Shown: positions 7,039-16,939 of the stretch, in pieces
Layout of the letters: each line of letters begins with the position of its first letter
Numbering within the stretch: the first letter of the stretch is position 1
Translations under genes and position numbers: made by a program
Notes under the pieces: generated by a model
What the model was told of the DNA's origin: nothing
Databases searched by the model: none
What the model saw: only the letters and a program-made list of their open reading frames with translations
Assembly (NCBI GenBank): GCA_002340765.1
Contig: DDMS01000049.1
Coordinates: 1 to 23,763, forward strand
DNA length: 23,763 nucleotides
Source of the DNA: Flavobacteriaceae bacterium UBA2540
GTDB lineage: Bacteria > Bacteroidota > Bacteroidia > Flavobacteriales > Flavobacteriaceae
Direction of reading: 5' to 3'

Positions 7039-10000
7039 ATGGCTTCTGACAAAAAATACTGGCAAAGTGTTGAAGAACTAACAAATAGTTCTTTTGTTGA
7101 AACGTTAAGTAAAAATGAGTTTATAGAAGAAATTCTAACAGACAAATTTTTAGGTAATAAAGAAACATTATCGAATTCTTCTACATCTCGTAGAGATTTC
7201 TTAAAATATGTTGGATTCACAACAGCAGCTGCAACTTTGGCAGCTTGTGAAGGACCTGTGAGAAAATCAATTCCTTATGTTGTAAAACCAAATGATATCA
7301 TTGCCGGTGTTGCTGATTGGTATGCAACTTCGATGGCTGATGGTTATGATTTTGCGAATATTTTGGTAAAAACTCGCGAAGGTCGTCCAATTCAAATCAT
7401 GCCAAATAAAGATGCGAACGGAACAACAAGTGCAAGAGTTCAAGCTGCAATTTTATCTTTATATGATGAAAAACTTCGTTTGAAAGAACCCGTAAAAGAC
7501 GGAAAAAACATCTCCTGGATCGAAGCTGATAAGGAAATTGGAGCAGCATTAAAAAAATTAAAAGATTCAAATTCTCCTGTTGTTTTATTAACAGGAACAA
7601 TGGCTAGTCCGTCAACTGACAAAATTATTCAAGAATTTATTGGTCAATATCCAAATGTAAAACATGTCATTTATGATGCAGTTTCTGAATCTGCAACTAC
7701 TGATGCTATGATGATGATGTATGGAAAACGCGCATTGCCAAATTATGATTTAGACAAAGCAAAGATAATCGTTTCTTTTGGAGCTGATTTTTTAGGAGAT
7801 TTTCATGGTGGATTTGAAAAACAGTATGTTGCTGGAAGAAAACCAGAAACAGGATCAATGTCATATCATGTTCAGTTTGAAAGTAATATGTCATTAACAG
7901 GCGCAAATGCTGACAAGAGGATTGTAACAAAACCTTCTGATCAAATTTTTGCTTTGGTAAATTTATTCAACGCAATTACTGATTCAAATGTTGCATCAAA
8001 AGCAACTCCAGTAGATGCTCAAGTGAAACAAATGGCCTCTGAATTGAAAAAAGCTGGTTCAAAAGGAGTTGTTTTAACAGGTATAAATGATAAAAATGCT
8101 CAATTGGTTGCTTTAGCAATTAACAAAGCTTTGAATAGTGAAATTATTGATGTCAATAACACTCTGAATATTCGTCAAGGAAATGATGCTGCAGTTAATC
8201 AGTTTGTTAATGATTTAAAAGCAGGAAAAATTCGAGGGTTGTTGACTTATAATGTAAATCCTTTATATTCATTTACCAATTCAGCTGATTTTGCAGAAGG
8301 ACTTAAAAAAATATCATTATCAGTAGCACTATCAACTGAAAATAACGAAACTGTTGATGCTTCAAATTATGTATTACCAACTTCACATTTCTTAGAATCT
8401 TGGGGAGATACACAATTTAATGAAGTTACCTACGGATTAATGCAACCAACAATCCAACCATTATTTAATACGCGTCAATTTCAAGACACTTTATTAACTT
8501 GGTCTGGAAATAGTTCAAAATATTACGATTATTTAAAATCATTTGCAACGGATGCTATTTTAGGTGAAGATTCTTGGAATACAGCTTTACACAATGGTTT
8601 CTTCAATAAAGAAAATACAAGTGTTGCAGTTTCTTCTGAAATTTCTATCGTGGATGCAGCAATGCAATTGTCAAGTTCAGCAAAAAAATCAAATGGTTTT
8701 GAATTAAATTTATACACCAAAATAAATTTAGGAGATGGAAAGCAAGCAAACAATCCTTGGTTGCAAGAGTTTCCAGATCCAATTACAAGGGCTTCTTGGG
8801 ATAATTATTTGACTATGTCAATAGTTGATGCAAAAGAATTAGGATTTACAAATCCTGTGAAAGACAATGGTGCAATTGATGGTGATTATGCAAAAGTTTC
8901 TTTAAACGGAAAAGAAATTATTGTACCAGTAATGATTCAACCAGGACAAGCAAGAGGTTCAGTTGGATTGGCATTAGGTTTTGGAAGAACTTTTGGCTTA
9001 AAAGATGAAATGCAAGTGGGTGTAAATGCCTATCCATTGTATAAGAATTCAAATAATATCCAATTCGGAGTTACTATTGAAAAAGTAGCTGGAACGCACA
9101 AATTCGCTTGTACACAAGTACAAAAAACAATTGCTGGGCGTCATGATATTTTAAAAGTAGCTTCATTAAAAGAATACAAAACAGTTGCCCCAAAAGACCA
9201 TCATAATGGATGGAACAAGCCTTCTTATGTTTCTTACGATCATAAAGAAGTTGAGGCTAATACTATTGATCTCTGGGATGAACACAATAGAGAATTAGGT
9301 CACCATTTTAATCTGTCAATTGATTTAACTTCTTGTACCGGTTGTGGTGCCTGTATAGTTGCATGTCATGCAGAAAATAATGTTCCTGTAGTTGGTAAAA
9401 ATGAAGTAAGAGTTGGAAGAGATATGCATTGGTTGCGTATTGATAGATATTATTCATCTGAAGTTGAAACAAGAGAAGATGCAAAGGAGTTAGGATTAAG
9501 CAGAGCAAAAACATACAAAGCACTAGAAACAGAAGCTGAAAATCCTGAGGTTACCTTTCAACCAATGATGTGTCAGCACTGTAATCATGCTCCTTGTGAA
9601 ACTGTTTGTCCTGTTGCCGCAACTACTCATGGACGTCAAGGTCAAAACCAAATGACATATAACAGATGTGTTGGGACAAGATATTGCGCAAATAACTGTC
9701 CTTACAGAGTGCGTCGTTTCAACTGGTTCAACTATTCAAATAACAGTGAGTTTGATTTTAACATGAACAATGAATATGGTAAAATGGTATTGAATCCTGA
9801 TGTTGTTGTGCGTTCAAGAGGGGTAATGGAAAAATGCTCAATGTGTATCCAAATGACTCAAGCAACTATTTTAAAAGCTAAAAAAGAAGGACGTGCAGTA
9901 AATACTGACGAGTTTGAAACAGCTTGTTCGTCAGCTTGTACAACTGGAGCATTGGTTTTTGGAGATGTCAATAATAAGCAAGATAAAGTAACGGCTTTAG

Positions 10001-10095
10001 CAAAAGATAAAAGAGCTTACACTGTGTTAGATTATTTACAGACAAAACCAAATGTAGTCTATCAAGTGAAAATAAAAAACAAAAACGAAGCGTAA
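7039..10095 (+). CDS. actB: ACIII subunit ActB, molybdopterin-type and Fe-S protein
   Basis: Large periplasmic subunit of alternative complex III. The 1018-residue product is a fusion: a region resembling molybdopterin oxidoreductases (about 75-720, which in known ACIII binds no molybdenum cofactor), then a four-cluster ferredoxin domain. Cysteine groups of the latter are CTGCGACIVAC from C766, CQHCNHAPCETVC from C845, CVGTRYCANNC from C877, and CSMC at C933 with a later CSSAC. The N-terminus has a twin-arginine motif SRRDFLK (RR at 51-52), a hydrophobic stretch, and a lipobox LAAC with C70. It is thus predicted to be folded with its clusters, exported by Tat, and lipid-anchored after cleavage before C70. 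The A-rich heptamer array precedes the ATG; actC starts 20 bases after the stop. Confidence 0.95.
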   Translation: MASDKKYWQSVEELTNSSFVETLSKNEFIEEILTDKFLGNKETLSNSSTSRRDFLKYVGFTTAAATLAACEGPVRKSIPYVVKPNDIIAGVADWYATSMADGYDFANILVKTREGRPIQIMPNKDANGTTSARVQAAILSLYDEKLRLKEPVKDGKNISWIEADKEIGAALKKLKDSNSPVVLLTGTMASPSTDKIIQEFIGQYPNVKHVIYDAVSESATTDAMMMMYGKRALPNYDLDKAKIIVSFGADFLGDFHGGFEKQYVAGRKPETGSMSYHVQFESNMSLTGANADKRIVTKPSDQIFALVNLFNAITDSNVASKATPVDAQVKQMASELKKAGSKGVVLTGINDKNAQLVALAINKALNSEIIDVNNTLNIRQGNDAAVNQFVNDLKAGKIRGLLTYNVNPLYSFTNSADFAEGLKKISLSVALSTENNETVDASNYVLPTSHFLESWGDTQFNEVTYGLMQPTIQPLFNTRQFQDTLLTWSGNSSKYYDYLKSFATDAILGEDSWNTALHNGFFNKENTSVAVSSEISIVDAAMQLSSSAKKSNGFELNLYTKINLGDGKQANNPWLQEFPDPITRASWDNYLTMSIVDAKELGFTNPVKDNGAIDGDYAKVSLNGKEIIVPVMIQPGQARGSVGLALGFGRTFGLKDEMQVGVNAYPLYKNSNNIQFGVTIEKVAGTHKFACTQVQKTIAGRHDILKVASLKEYKTVAPKDHHNGWNKPSYVSYDHKEVEANTIDLWDEHNRELGHHFNLSIDLTSCTGCGACIVACHAENNVPVVGKNEVRVGRDMHWLRIDRYYSSEVETREDAKELGLSRAKTYKALETEAENPEVTFQPMMCQHCNHAPCETVCPVAATTHGRQGQNQMTYNRCVGTRYCANNCPYRVRRFNWFNYSNNSEFDFNMNNEYGKMVLNPDVVVRSRGVMEKCSMCIQMTQATILKAKKEGRAVNTDEFETACSSACTTGALVFGDVNNKQDKVTALAKDKRAYTVLDYLQTKPNVVYQVKIKNKNEA

Positions 10096-10115
10096 TTAAA
10101 TTTAAGATATAGAAT

Positions 10116-11579
10116 ATGTCTCATTACGAAGCATCCATAAGGGAACCTTTGATTTTAGGTGATAAAAGTTATCACGATATTACCGAAGATATTGCAAAAC
10201 CTATTGAAGGAAAGGCAAATAAAAATTGGCACATGGCATTTTATATTTCTTTAGCAGCAATGCTTTGGGGATTTGGGTGTATTTTCTATACAGTTGGAAC
10301 TGGTATTGGAGTTTGGGGTCTAAACAAAAATATTGGTTGGGCTTGGGATATCACAAACTTCGTATGGTGGGTTGGTATTGGCCATGCAGGAACATTAATT
10401 TCTGCTGTACTTTTATTGTTTCGTCAAAAATGGAGAATGGCCATCAACCGTTCTGCGGAAGCTATGACAATTTTTGCTGTTTTTCAAGCAGGCTTGTTTC
10501 CAATTATCCACATGGGTCGTCCTTGGAATGCTTATTGGGTTTTGCCAATTCCAAACCAATTTGGATCACTTTGGGTAAACTTTAACTCCCCGTTATTATG
10601 GGACGTTTTTGCAATTTCAACTTATTTATCTGTTTCCTTAGTTTTCTGGTGGACAGGTTTATTGCCAGATTTTGCTATGATTCGTGATAGGGCTGTAAAA
10701 CCTTTCCAAAAGAAAATTTATTCATTATTAAGCTTTGGTTGGTCTGGAAGAGCAAAAGATTGGCAGCGTTTTGAAGAAGTTTCTCTGGTGTTGGCAGGTT
10801 TGGCAACTCCGTTAGTACTTTCTGTACACACGATTGTATCTATGGACTTTGCTACGTCTATTAATCCAGGATGGCACTCAACTATTTTTCCTCCTTATTT
10901 CGTTGCGGGAGCTATTTTCTCCGGATTTGCAATGGTACAGACTTTGCTTGGAATTATGCGTAAAGTGACAAATATGGAGGATTATATTACAAGAATGCAT
11001 ATCGAATATATGAATATTGTAATCATTTTAACTGGTGGAATTGTAGCAGTAGCGTATGCGACAGAGTTTTTTATTGCATGGTACACAGGCTCACCTTACG
11101 AAAATTATACCTATTTATCTGTTGGAGCTGCAACAGGTCCTTATTCTTGGGCATTTTGGTCTTTGATGATTTTCAATATCATGATTCCTCAATTATTATG
11201 GATTAAGAAATTTAGAAGAAGTTTTATCGTTTCTTTCATTATTTCAATTGCGATTAATATTGGTATGTGGTTTGAGCGTTTTGATATTATTGCAATCGTT
11301 TTAAGTAAAGGTCATTTACCATCAACTTGGGGTCGTTTTGAACCAACTTTTGTTGATGTTGGAATTTTTATTGGAACCATAGGATTTTTCTTTGTATTAT
11401 TTTTGTTGTATGCTAGAACTTTCCCAGTAATCGCGCAAGCTGAAGTAAAAACAATTTTGAAATCATCAGGAGAGTTTTACAAAAAAAGAAGTGAGCAAGG
11501 AATACCAACGAAACCAGCAATTAATGTTGCAGGAATTAAGGTTAAAATTGATAAATCAGATAAAAAAGATATAGAATAA
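10116..11579 (+). CDS. actC: ACIII subunit ActC, NrfD-like quinol-binding membrane protein
   Basis: Integral membrane subunit of the NrfD/PsrC family that holds the menaquinol oxidation site of ACIII. The 487 residues contain about ten hydrophobic segments after a polar N-terminus of about 40 residues. Recognisable stretches are NFVWWVGIGHAGTLISA (about 89-105), FPIIHMGRPWNAYWVLP (about 128-144, family signature HxGRP), and SVHTIVSMDFA (about 240-250). The His-Asp pairs in these segments are candidates for the quinol site and for proton transfer. Its TAA at 11577-11579 overlaps the ATG of actD by one base (TAATG), so the two are likely translationally coupled. Confidence 0.95.
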   Translation: MSHYEASIREPLILGDKSYHDITEDIAKPIEGKANKNWHMAFYISLAAMLWGFGCIFYTVGTGIGVWGLNKNIGWAWDITNFVWWVGIGHAGTLISAVLLLFRQKWRMAINRSAEAMTIFAVFQAGLFPIIHMGRPWNAYWVLPIPNQFGSLWVNFNSPLLWDVFAISTYLSVSLVFWWTGLLPDFAMIRDRAVKPFQKKIYSLLSFGWSGRAKDWQRFEEVSLVLAGLATPLVLSVHTIVSMDFATSINPGWHSTIFPPYFVAGAIFSGFAMVQTLLGIMRKVTNMEDYITRMHIEYMNIVIILTGGIVAVAYATEFFIAWYTGSPYENYTYLSVGAATGPYSWAFWSLMIFNIMIPQLLWIKKFRRSFIVSFIISIAINIGMWFERFDIIAIVLSKGHLPSTWGRFEPTFVDVGIFIGTIGFFFVLFLLYARTFPVIAQAEVKTILKSSGEFYKKRSEQGIPTKPAINVAGIKVKIDKSDKKDIE

Positions 11580-12106
11580 TGGGTTCATCAAAAGTTATTC
11601 ACGCATTTTATAATGATGATGAAGTATTGCTCGATGCTGTAAAAACTGTAAAAGCAGCACATCATCACATAGAAGAAGTATTTTGTCCTTTTCCAGTTCA
11701 TGGTTTAGATAAAGCCATGGGTTTAGCACCAACAAGAATTGCAATTACCGCGTTCATGTATGGAATTACAGGTTTATCTGTTGCTATTTGGATGACAAAT
11801 TATATGATGATTCAAGATTGGCCACAAGATATTGGTGGAAAACCAAGTTTTTCTTGGCTTGAAAACATGCCGGCATTTGTGCCAATTATGTTTGAATTGA
11901 CAGTATTTTTTGCTGCGCATTTAATGGTGATTACTTTTTATATGAGAAGTAAAATTTGGCCATTTAAAAAAGCTGAAAATCCAGATCCAAGAACAACTGA
12001 CGATCATTTTTTGATGGAAATTCATGTTCACAACAACGAAGAAGAATTAACAGCTTTGTTAGCAAAAACTGGCGCAGTTGAAATTAATGTAGTAGAAAAG
12101 CACTAA
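11579..12106 (+). CDS. actD: ACIII subunit ActD (DUF3341)
   Basis: Small membrane subunit of alternative complex III, 175 residues. A cytoplasmic N-terminal domain (about 1-50, with HHHIEEVFCPFPVHGLDKAMG, characteristic of the DUF3341 family) precedes two membrane helices (about 54-74, AFMYGITGLSVAIWMTNYM, and 101-121, IMFELTVFFAAHLMVITFYM). The tail (about 138-175) is polar and contains DDHFLMEIHV. It carries no cofactor motif and probably scaffolds ActC and ActF. The start overlaps the actC stop by one base; actE follows after 11 bases. Confidence 0.92.
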   Translation: MGSSKVIHAFYNDDEVLLDAVKTVKAAHHHIEEVFCPFPVHGLDKAMGLAPTRIAITAFMYGITGLSVAIWMTNYMMIQDWPQDIGGKPSFSWLENMPAFVPIMFELTVFFAAHLMVITFYMRSKIWPFKKAENPDPRTTDDHFLMEIHVHNNEEELTALLAKTGAVEINVVEKH

Positions 12107-12117
12107 GTAAATAAGTA

Positions 12118-12666
12118 ATGAAAAATTTAAAATTAATTATCGCTTTAGCAATATTTACAAGTTTTATTTCTTGTAATAATAAAAGAACGCCTCAACTTCA
12201 ATACATGCCAGACATGTACGTTTCTGTTCCTTATGACACTGATGATGAAAATGGAATCAATAATAAACCTGTGAATATGAAACCTGTAGCAGGAACTCTT
12301 CCAAGAGGAGGAACCCCAGCTTATGATATCCCAGATACTCCTGAAGGTTATGAAAGATCAAGAATAGAAGTTTTAAATCCTATTGAAGCGTCTGAAGAAA
12401 ATCTTGCAAAAGGGAAAGAGTTATATGATATTTATTGTACTTCTTGCCACGGAGAAAAAGGTGCAGGAAATGGTGTTTTAGTTCAAAGAGAAAAATTTGA
12501 AGGAATTCCGAATTATAAAGACAGAGACATTAATGCAGGAACCATTTATCACGTTATTATGCATGGTAAAAATTTAATGGGTTCTCATTCATCTCAGCTA
12601 ACATACAAAGAACGTTGGCAAATTATTCATTATGTTGAACAATTACGTTCTGAATTATTAAAATAA
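12118..12666 (+). CDS. actE: ACIII subunit ActE, lipid-anchored single-haem cytochrome c
   Basis: A 182-residue lipoprotein: a short signal peptide ending in the lipobox FISC with C19 as the modified residue, then a linker with YMPDMYVSVPYD and a cytochrome c domain. The haem site is CTSCH (C107, C110, H111), and M154 in GKNLMGSH is the probable sixth ligand. In the flavobacterial ACIII-aa3 supercomplex the single-haem subunit is the natural exit for electrons toward CuA of the oxidase; here no cytochrome domain is fused to CoxB, so ActE or the N-terminal haem of ActA must do this. Starts 11 bases after actD and ends 26 bases before actF. Confidence 0.93.
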   Translation: MKNLKLIIALAIFTSFISCNNKRTPQLQYMPDMYVSVPYDTDDENGINNKPVNMKPVAGTLPRGGTPAYDIPDTPEGYERSRIEVLNPIEASEENLAKGKELYDIYCTSCHGEKGAGNGVLVQREKFEGIPNYKDRDINAGTIYHVIMHGKNLMGSHSSQLTYKERWQIIHYVEQLRSELLK

Positions 12667-12692
12667 TTACAAAAAGATAGAATACGAAAGAT

Positions 12693-14066
12693 ATGTATCA
12701 ATTCTCAGGTAAATTAAAAATGCTCTCTTTGGCACTTATTATTATAGGTGCTTTAGGTATTGGATTCAGTTTTTTTAGCGCTCCAAAAACAATTGAAGAA
12801 TCTAAAGAAATGATTGCGGATCAAGCCTCGCATGGAGATTCTCACGGTTCTGAACATGCAACAGGCGCAGCGAATAGTCATGATTCTCAACATGATGCAA
12901 AGCATGATGAACACGTATTTCATCAAATGCAAAACAAACCTTGGTCTGCATTGTATGTTTCGTTGATTTTCTTTTTAGGAATTTCACTATTAGTTTTGGC
13001 TTTTTATGCATCTCAAAGAGTAGCGCAATCTGGTTGGTCTGTCGTTTTATTTAGGGTGATGGAAGCAATTACTGCAAACCTAATTCCTACCTCAATTATC
13101 ATGTTGTTGGTAATTTTATCAGCTTCAGTATTACATTGGAATCATTTATTTTCTTGGATGGCCGAGGGTACTTTTGATCCTTCAAGTGAAAATTATGACG
13201 CTATTGTTGATGGAAAATCTTGGTGGATGAATGTTCCAGGTTGGACAATCAGAGGAATTGTATATTTACTACTTTGGAATACTTACAGGTGGTTCATCAG
13301 AAAAAATTCAATTGCAGAAGATACTGCAAACGATTATAATAAAACATACAAGAAAAATTACCATGCATCAGTGATATTCTTAGTAGTGTTTATGCTTACT
13401 GAATCTATGATGTCTTGGGATTGGATTATGGGATTAGATCCACATTGGTTTTCTACATTATTTGGTTGGTATGTTTTGGCAAGTTTATTAGTAAGTGCAT
13501 TAACAGTAATCGCTTTTGTGACGATTTATTTACGTTCAAAAGGTGCTTTACCAAGTGTAAACGACAGTCATATTCACGATTTAGCAAAATTCATGTTCGG
13601 TTTTTCGGTTTTTTGGACTTATTTATGGTTTTCACAGTTCATGTTGATTTGGTATGCTGATATTCCTGAAGAAACTACTTATTTCGTAGCGAGATTTAAC
13701 GAATATAAAATGCCATTTTTAGCAATGGTTGTAATGAATTTTGTTTTCCCAATATTATTATTAATAAATAGTGATTTCAAAAGTAAACCTTGGTTTGTAA
13801 TTATTGGAGGGATTGTAATTTTAGCAGGTCATTATGTAGATTTCTTTGTTATGATAATGCCCGGTACAGTTGGGTCTCTATGGTCATTTGGAATTGCAGA
13901 ATTGAGTTCAATATTATTTTTCATAGGGATATTTATTTTTGCGGTATTTAGTTCATTTGCAAAAGCAAATCCAATACCAACAGGAAATCCATTCTTAAAA
14001 GAAAGTGAAAATTTCCATTATTTTAATATCGAACATGAAGGAGAAGAATCTACTGATCATCATTAA
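12693..14066 (+). CDS. actF: ACIII subunit ActF, NrfD-like membrane protein
   Basis: Second large membrane subunit of ACIII, related to ActC, 457 residues with about ten hydrophobic segments. It is thought to take part in proton movement and not in quinol binding. After the first helix (about 10-30) lies an unusually His-rich loop (about 43-80) with H47, H51, H55, H63, H67, H71, H74 and H77, many spaced by four residues. The remaining helices include LYVSLIFFLGISLLVLAFYA and ESMMSWDWIMGLDPHWFST (about 236-254), a conserved stretch of the family. The C-terminus ends in acidic and His residues (EHEGEESTDHH). Lies 34 bases before coxB. Confidence 0.93.
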   Translation: MYQFSGKLKMLSLALIIIGALGIGFSFFSAPKTIEESKEMIADQASHGDSHGSEHATGAANSHDSQHDAKHDEHVFHQMQNKPWSALYVSLIFFLGISLLVLAFYASQRVAQSGWSVVLFRVMEAITANLIPTSIIMLLVILSASVLHWNHLFSWMAEGTFDPSSENYDAIVDGKSWWMNVPGWTIRGIVYLLLWNTYRWFIRKNSIAEDTANDYNKTYKKNYHASVIFLVVFMLTESMMSWDWIMGLDPHWFSTLFGWYVLASLLVSALTVIAFVTIYLRSKGALPSVNDSHIHDLAKFMFGFSVFWTYLWFSQFMLIWYADIPEETTYFVARFNEYKMPFLAMVVMNFVFPILLLINSDFKSKPWFVIIGGIVILAGHYVDFFVMIMPGTVGSLWSFGIAELSSILFFIGIFIFAVFSSFAKANPIPTGNPFLKESENFHYFNIEHEGEESTDHH

Positions 14067-14100
14067 TTAAAGTTTTAAATACAATAAAGAAAAGATATAT

Positions 14101-15111
14101 ATGCTAGCTCTATTTTATATTTTTATAGGTGTTGCAATTGGGGTGAGTTTTTGGCAGATTACTAGAATTTTAAATCTTAGAAGTTCTATTGCCAATGATG
14201 AAGACAATTCAAAACAAGGTAAATATGCATTGCTATTCCTAGTTTTTTTATATGCAATGATGATTTATTGCTTAATAGCTATGAATATAATTATGTTACC
14301 AGAATCTGCTTCAGTTGAAGGAGAACATGATGATATTTTATTCGATATTACATTTTGGTTGATTGGTGTTGTTCAGTTTGCAATGCAATTTTTGATTTTC
14401 TATTTCACTTTTAAATACAGAGGAAACAAAAATAACAAAGCAAAATTTTATGCAGATAGTCATAAATTAGAGGCAATTTGGACAATTACTCCAGCAGTAG
14501 TTTTGGTTGTTTTGATCGGTTATGGTTTGTGGCAATGGAATAATGTAATGGATTTGTCTGATGAAAAAGATGCAATAGTTATTGAAGTTTATTCTCAACA
14601 ATTTAGATGGGATGCTCGTTATGCAGGTGAAGACAATATGTTAGGTTATGGAAACGTAAACTTTATCAAAGGAATCAATACAATGGGTGTCGATATGTCT
14701 GATAAAAATTCGCAAGATGACAAACAGGTTACTGAATTGTATTTGCCAAAAGGAAGAAAAATACACTTCAAGTTTCGTTCTCAGGATGTTTTACACTCCG
14801 CTTACATGCCACATTTTAGAGCACAAATGAATTGTGTCCCAGGAATGGTAACTGAATTTGGTTTTACGCCAAAATTCACAACTGAAGAAATGAGACTTCA
14901 GTCAGAAGTTGTTGACAAATCAAGAGAAATCAACAAGATTAGAAAAGCAAAAGGTGAAGATCCTTATGAATTTGATTACTTATTATTATGTAATAAAATT
15001 TGTGGAGCTTCTCACTACAATATGCAAATGAAAATTACAGTTGTTGAGCAAGAAGAATATGACAAATGGATTGCACAACAACCAACATTATCATCAGTTA
15101 TAACTCAATAA
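14101..15111 (+). CDS. coxB: Cytochrome c oxidase subunit II (CuA subunit)
   Basis: Receives electrons from cytochrome c at a binuclear copper site and passes them to CoxA. In this 336-residue protein there are four membrane segments (about 1-23, 42-66, 80-105, 124-147) in place of the usual two; the extra N-terminal pair is typical of flavobacterial CoxB. The last pair is followed by EVYSQQFRWDARYAG (the conserved aromatic electron-entry region) and the cupredoxin domain. CuA ligands are H232 (DVLHSAY), C297, C301, H305 and M308 in CNKICGASHYNM. The Glu usually found between the cysteines is Lys (K299); it contributes only its backbone carbonyl in known structures, so the site should still form. 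No fused cytochrome c domain is present. Lies 27 bases before coxA. Confidence 0.95.
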   Translation: MLALFYIFIGVAIGVSFWQITRILNLRSSIANDEDNSKQGKYALLFLVFLYAMMIYCLIAMNIIMLPESASVEGEHDDILFDITFWLIGVVQFAMQFLIFYFTFKYRGNKNNKAKFYADSHKLEAIWTITPAVVLVVLIGYGLWQWNNVMDLSDEKDAIVIEVYSQQFRWDARYAGEDNMLGYGNVNFIKGINTMGVDMSDKNSQDDKQVTELYLPKGRKIHFKFRSQDVLHSAYMPHFRAQMNCVPGMVTEFGFTPKFTTEEMRLQSEVVDKSREINKIRKAKGEDPYEFDYLLLCNKICGASHYNMQMKITVVEQEEYDKWIAQQPTLSSVITQ

Positions 15112-15138
15112 ATTTAAAAAACTACAAATAAATAGATC

Positions 15139-16920
15139 ATGTCAGAACATCATCATAAAGAAACATTTGTAACAAAATATATTTTCAGTCAAGATCATAA
15201 AATGATCTCAAAGCAGTTTTTGATAACTGGTATTTTCATGGGAGTCATTGCACTTTTTATGTCAATGCTTTTCCGTTTACAGTTAGCTTGGCCTGAAAAA
15301 TCATTTACAATTATTGAAGCATTTTTAGGAAATCATCAGACGGATGGTATTATGAATCCTGATATTTACCTTGCATTGGTTACAATTCACGGAACAATCA
15401 TGGTATTTTTTGTACTAACAGCTGGGTTGAGTGGAACATTTTCCAATCTTTTAATTCCATTACAATTGGGTGCAAGAGACATGGCTTCAGGATTCCTGAA
15501 CATGATTTCTTACTGGTTGTTTTTCTTGTCAAGTGTAATCATGGTTATTTCTCTTTTTGTGGAAGCTGGACCAGCATCTGCAGGATGGACAATTTATCCT
15601 CCTTTAAGTGCATTGCCTCAAGCAATTCCAGGCTCAGGAGCAGGGATGACATTATGGTTGGTTTCAATGGCTATTTTCATTGCATCTTCATTGATTGGAG
15701 CATTAAATTATATTGTTACCGTTTTAAACTTACGTACAAAAGGAATGAAAATGACAAGAATGCCATTAACAATTTGGGCGTTTTTTGTAACAGCAATGAT
15801 TGGTGTAGTTTCATTCCCGGTTTTATTATCAGCAGCTTTGTTGTTGATTTTTGACAGAAGTTTTGGAACCTCATTTTATCTTTCTGATATTTTTATTTCC
15901 GGTGAAGTATTGCATTATCAAGGCGGATCACCAGTTTTATTCGAGCATTTATTCTGGTTTTTAGGTCATCCTGAAGTATATATTGTATTATTACCAGCAC
16001 TTGGAATTACATCAGAAATTATTTCAACAAACTCTAGAAAACCAATTTTTGGATATAGAGCAATGGTGATGTCAATTATCGCAATTGCATTTTTATCAAC
16101 TATAGTTTGGGGTCATCACATGTTTATTTCTGGAATGAATCCATTTTTAGGATCTGTATTTACATTCACAACTTTACTGATTGCAATTCCTTCTGCTGTA
16201 AAAGCATTTAATTATGTTACCACACTTTGGAAAGGAAATTTACAGCTAAATCCTGCAATGTTATTTTCTATTGGATTGGTTTCTACTTTCGTAACTGGAG
16301 GTTTAACAGGATTGGTTTTAGGAGACTCAGCATTAGACATCAATATTCATGATACGTATTTCGTTGTTGCTCACTTCCATTTGGTAATGGGTGTTTCTGC
16401 AATTTTTGGAATGTACGCAGGAATTTATCATTGGTTTCCAAAAATGTATGGACGTTTGATGAACAAAGTTTTGGGTTATTGGCATTTCTGGATTACCATT
16501 ATTTGTGCTTATGGTGTGTTTTGGCCAATGCATTTCATAGGACTTGCTGGTTTACCAAGAAGATATTACACAAATACAAATTTCCCAATGTTTGATGATA
16601 TTGCAAACATCAATGTGTTGATTACTATTTTTGCGATTGTTGGAGGTGTTGCTCAGATTTTGTTCCTTGCAAACTTCTTTATCTCAATTTATAGAGGAGA
16701 AAAATCATCACAAAATCCTTGGAATTCAAATACATTAGAATGGACAACTCCTGTAGAACACATTCACGGAAACTGGCCAGGAAAACTTCCTGAAGTTCAC
16801 AGATGGCCTTATGATTATAGCAAACGTGTGGATCCAAATGATGATGATAGTGATTATTTACATGGAAAAGATTTTGTTCCGCAAACAACTCCACTTTTAG
16901 AAGGAGAAGATTCTTCTTAA
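15139..16920 (+). CDS. coxA: Cytochrome c oxidase subunit I (A-type aa3)
   Basis: Catalytic subunit that reduces O2 to water and pumps protons. The 593-residue protein has twelve membrane segments. Haem a ligands are H84 (TIHGTIMVFF) and H414; haem a3 ligand is H412 (VVAHFHLVMG). CuB is held by H277 in GHPEVY and by H326-H327 in WGHHMF, with Y281 as the His-Tyr cross-link partner. E279 in GHPEVY is the D-channel glutamate, which places the enzyme in the A family of haem-copper oxidases. H404 (HDTYF) is the conserved Mg/Mn-site histidine. Last gene of the act-cox operon, followed by an intrinsic terminator. Subunits III and IV are not in the window and must be encoded elsewhere. Confidence 0.97.
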   Translation: MSEHHHKETFVTKYIFSQDHKMISKQFLITGIFMGVIALFMSMLFRLQLAWPEKSFTIIEAFLGNHQTDGIMNPDIYLALVTIHGTIMVFFVLTAGLSGTFSNLLIPLQLGARDMASGFLNMISYWLFFLSSVIMVISLFVEAGPASAGWTIYPPLSALPQAIPGSGAGMTLWLVSMAIFIASSLIGALNYIVTVLNLRTKGMKMTRMPLTIWAFFVTAMIGVVSFPVLLSAALLLIFDRSFGTSFYLSDIFISGEVLHYQGGSPVLFEHLFWFLGHPEVYIVLLPALGITSEIISTNSRKPIFGYRAMVMSIIAIAFLSTIVWGHHMFISGMNPFLGSVFTFTTLLIAIPSAVKAFNYVTTLWKGNLQLNPAMLFSIGLVSTFVTGGLTGLVLGDSALDINIHDTYFVVAHFHLVMGVSAIFGMYAGIYHWFPKMYGRLMNKVLGYWHFWITIICAYGVFWPMHFIGLAGLPRRYYTNTNFPMFDDIANINVLITIFAIVGGVAQILFLANFFISIYRGEKSSQNPWNSNTLEWTTPVEHIHGNWPGKLPEVHRWPYDYSKRVDPNDDDSDYLHGKDFVPQTTPLLEGEDSS

Positions 16921-16939
16921 AAAGGAATTAAATGATACT

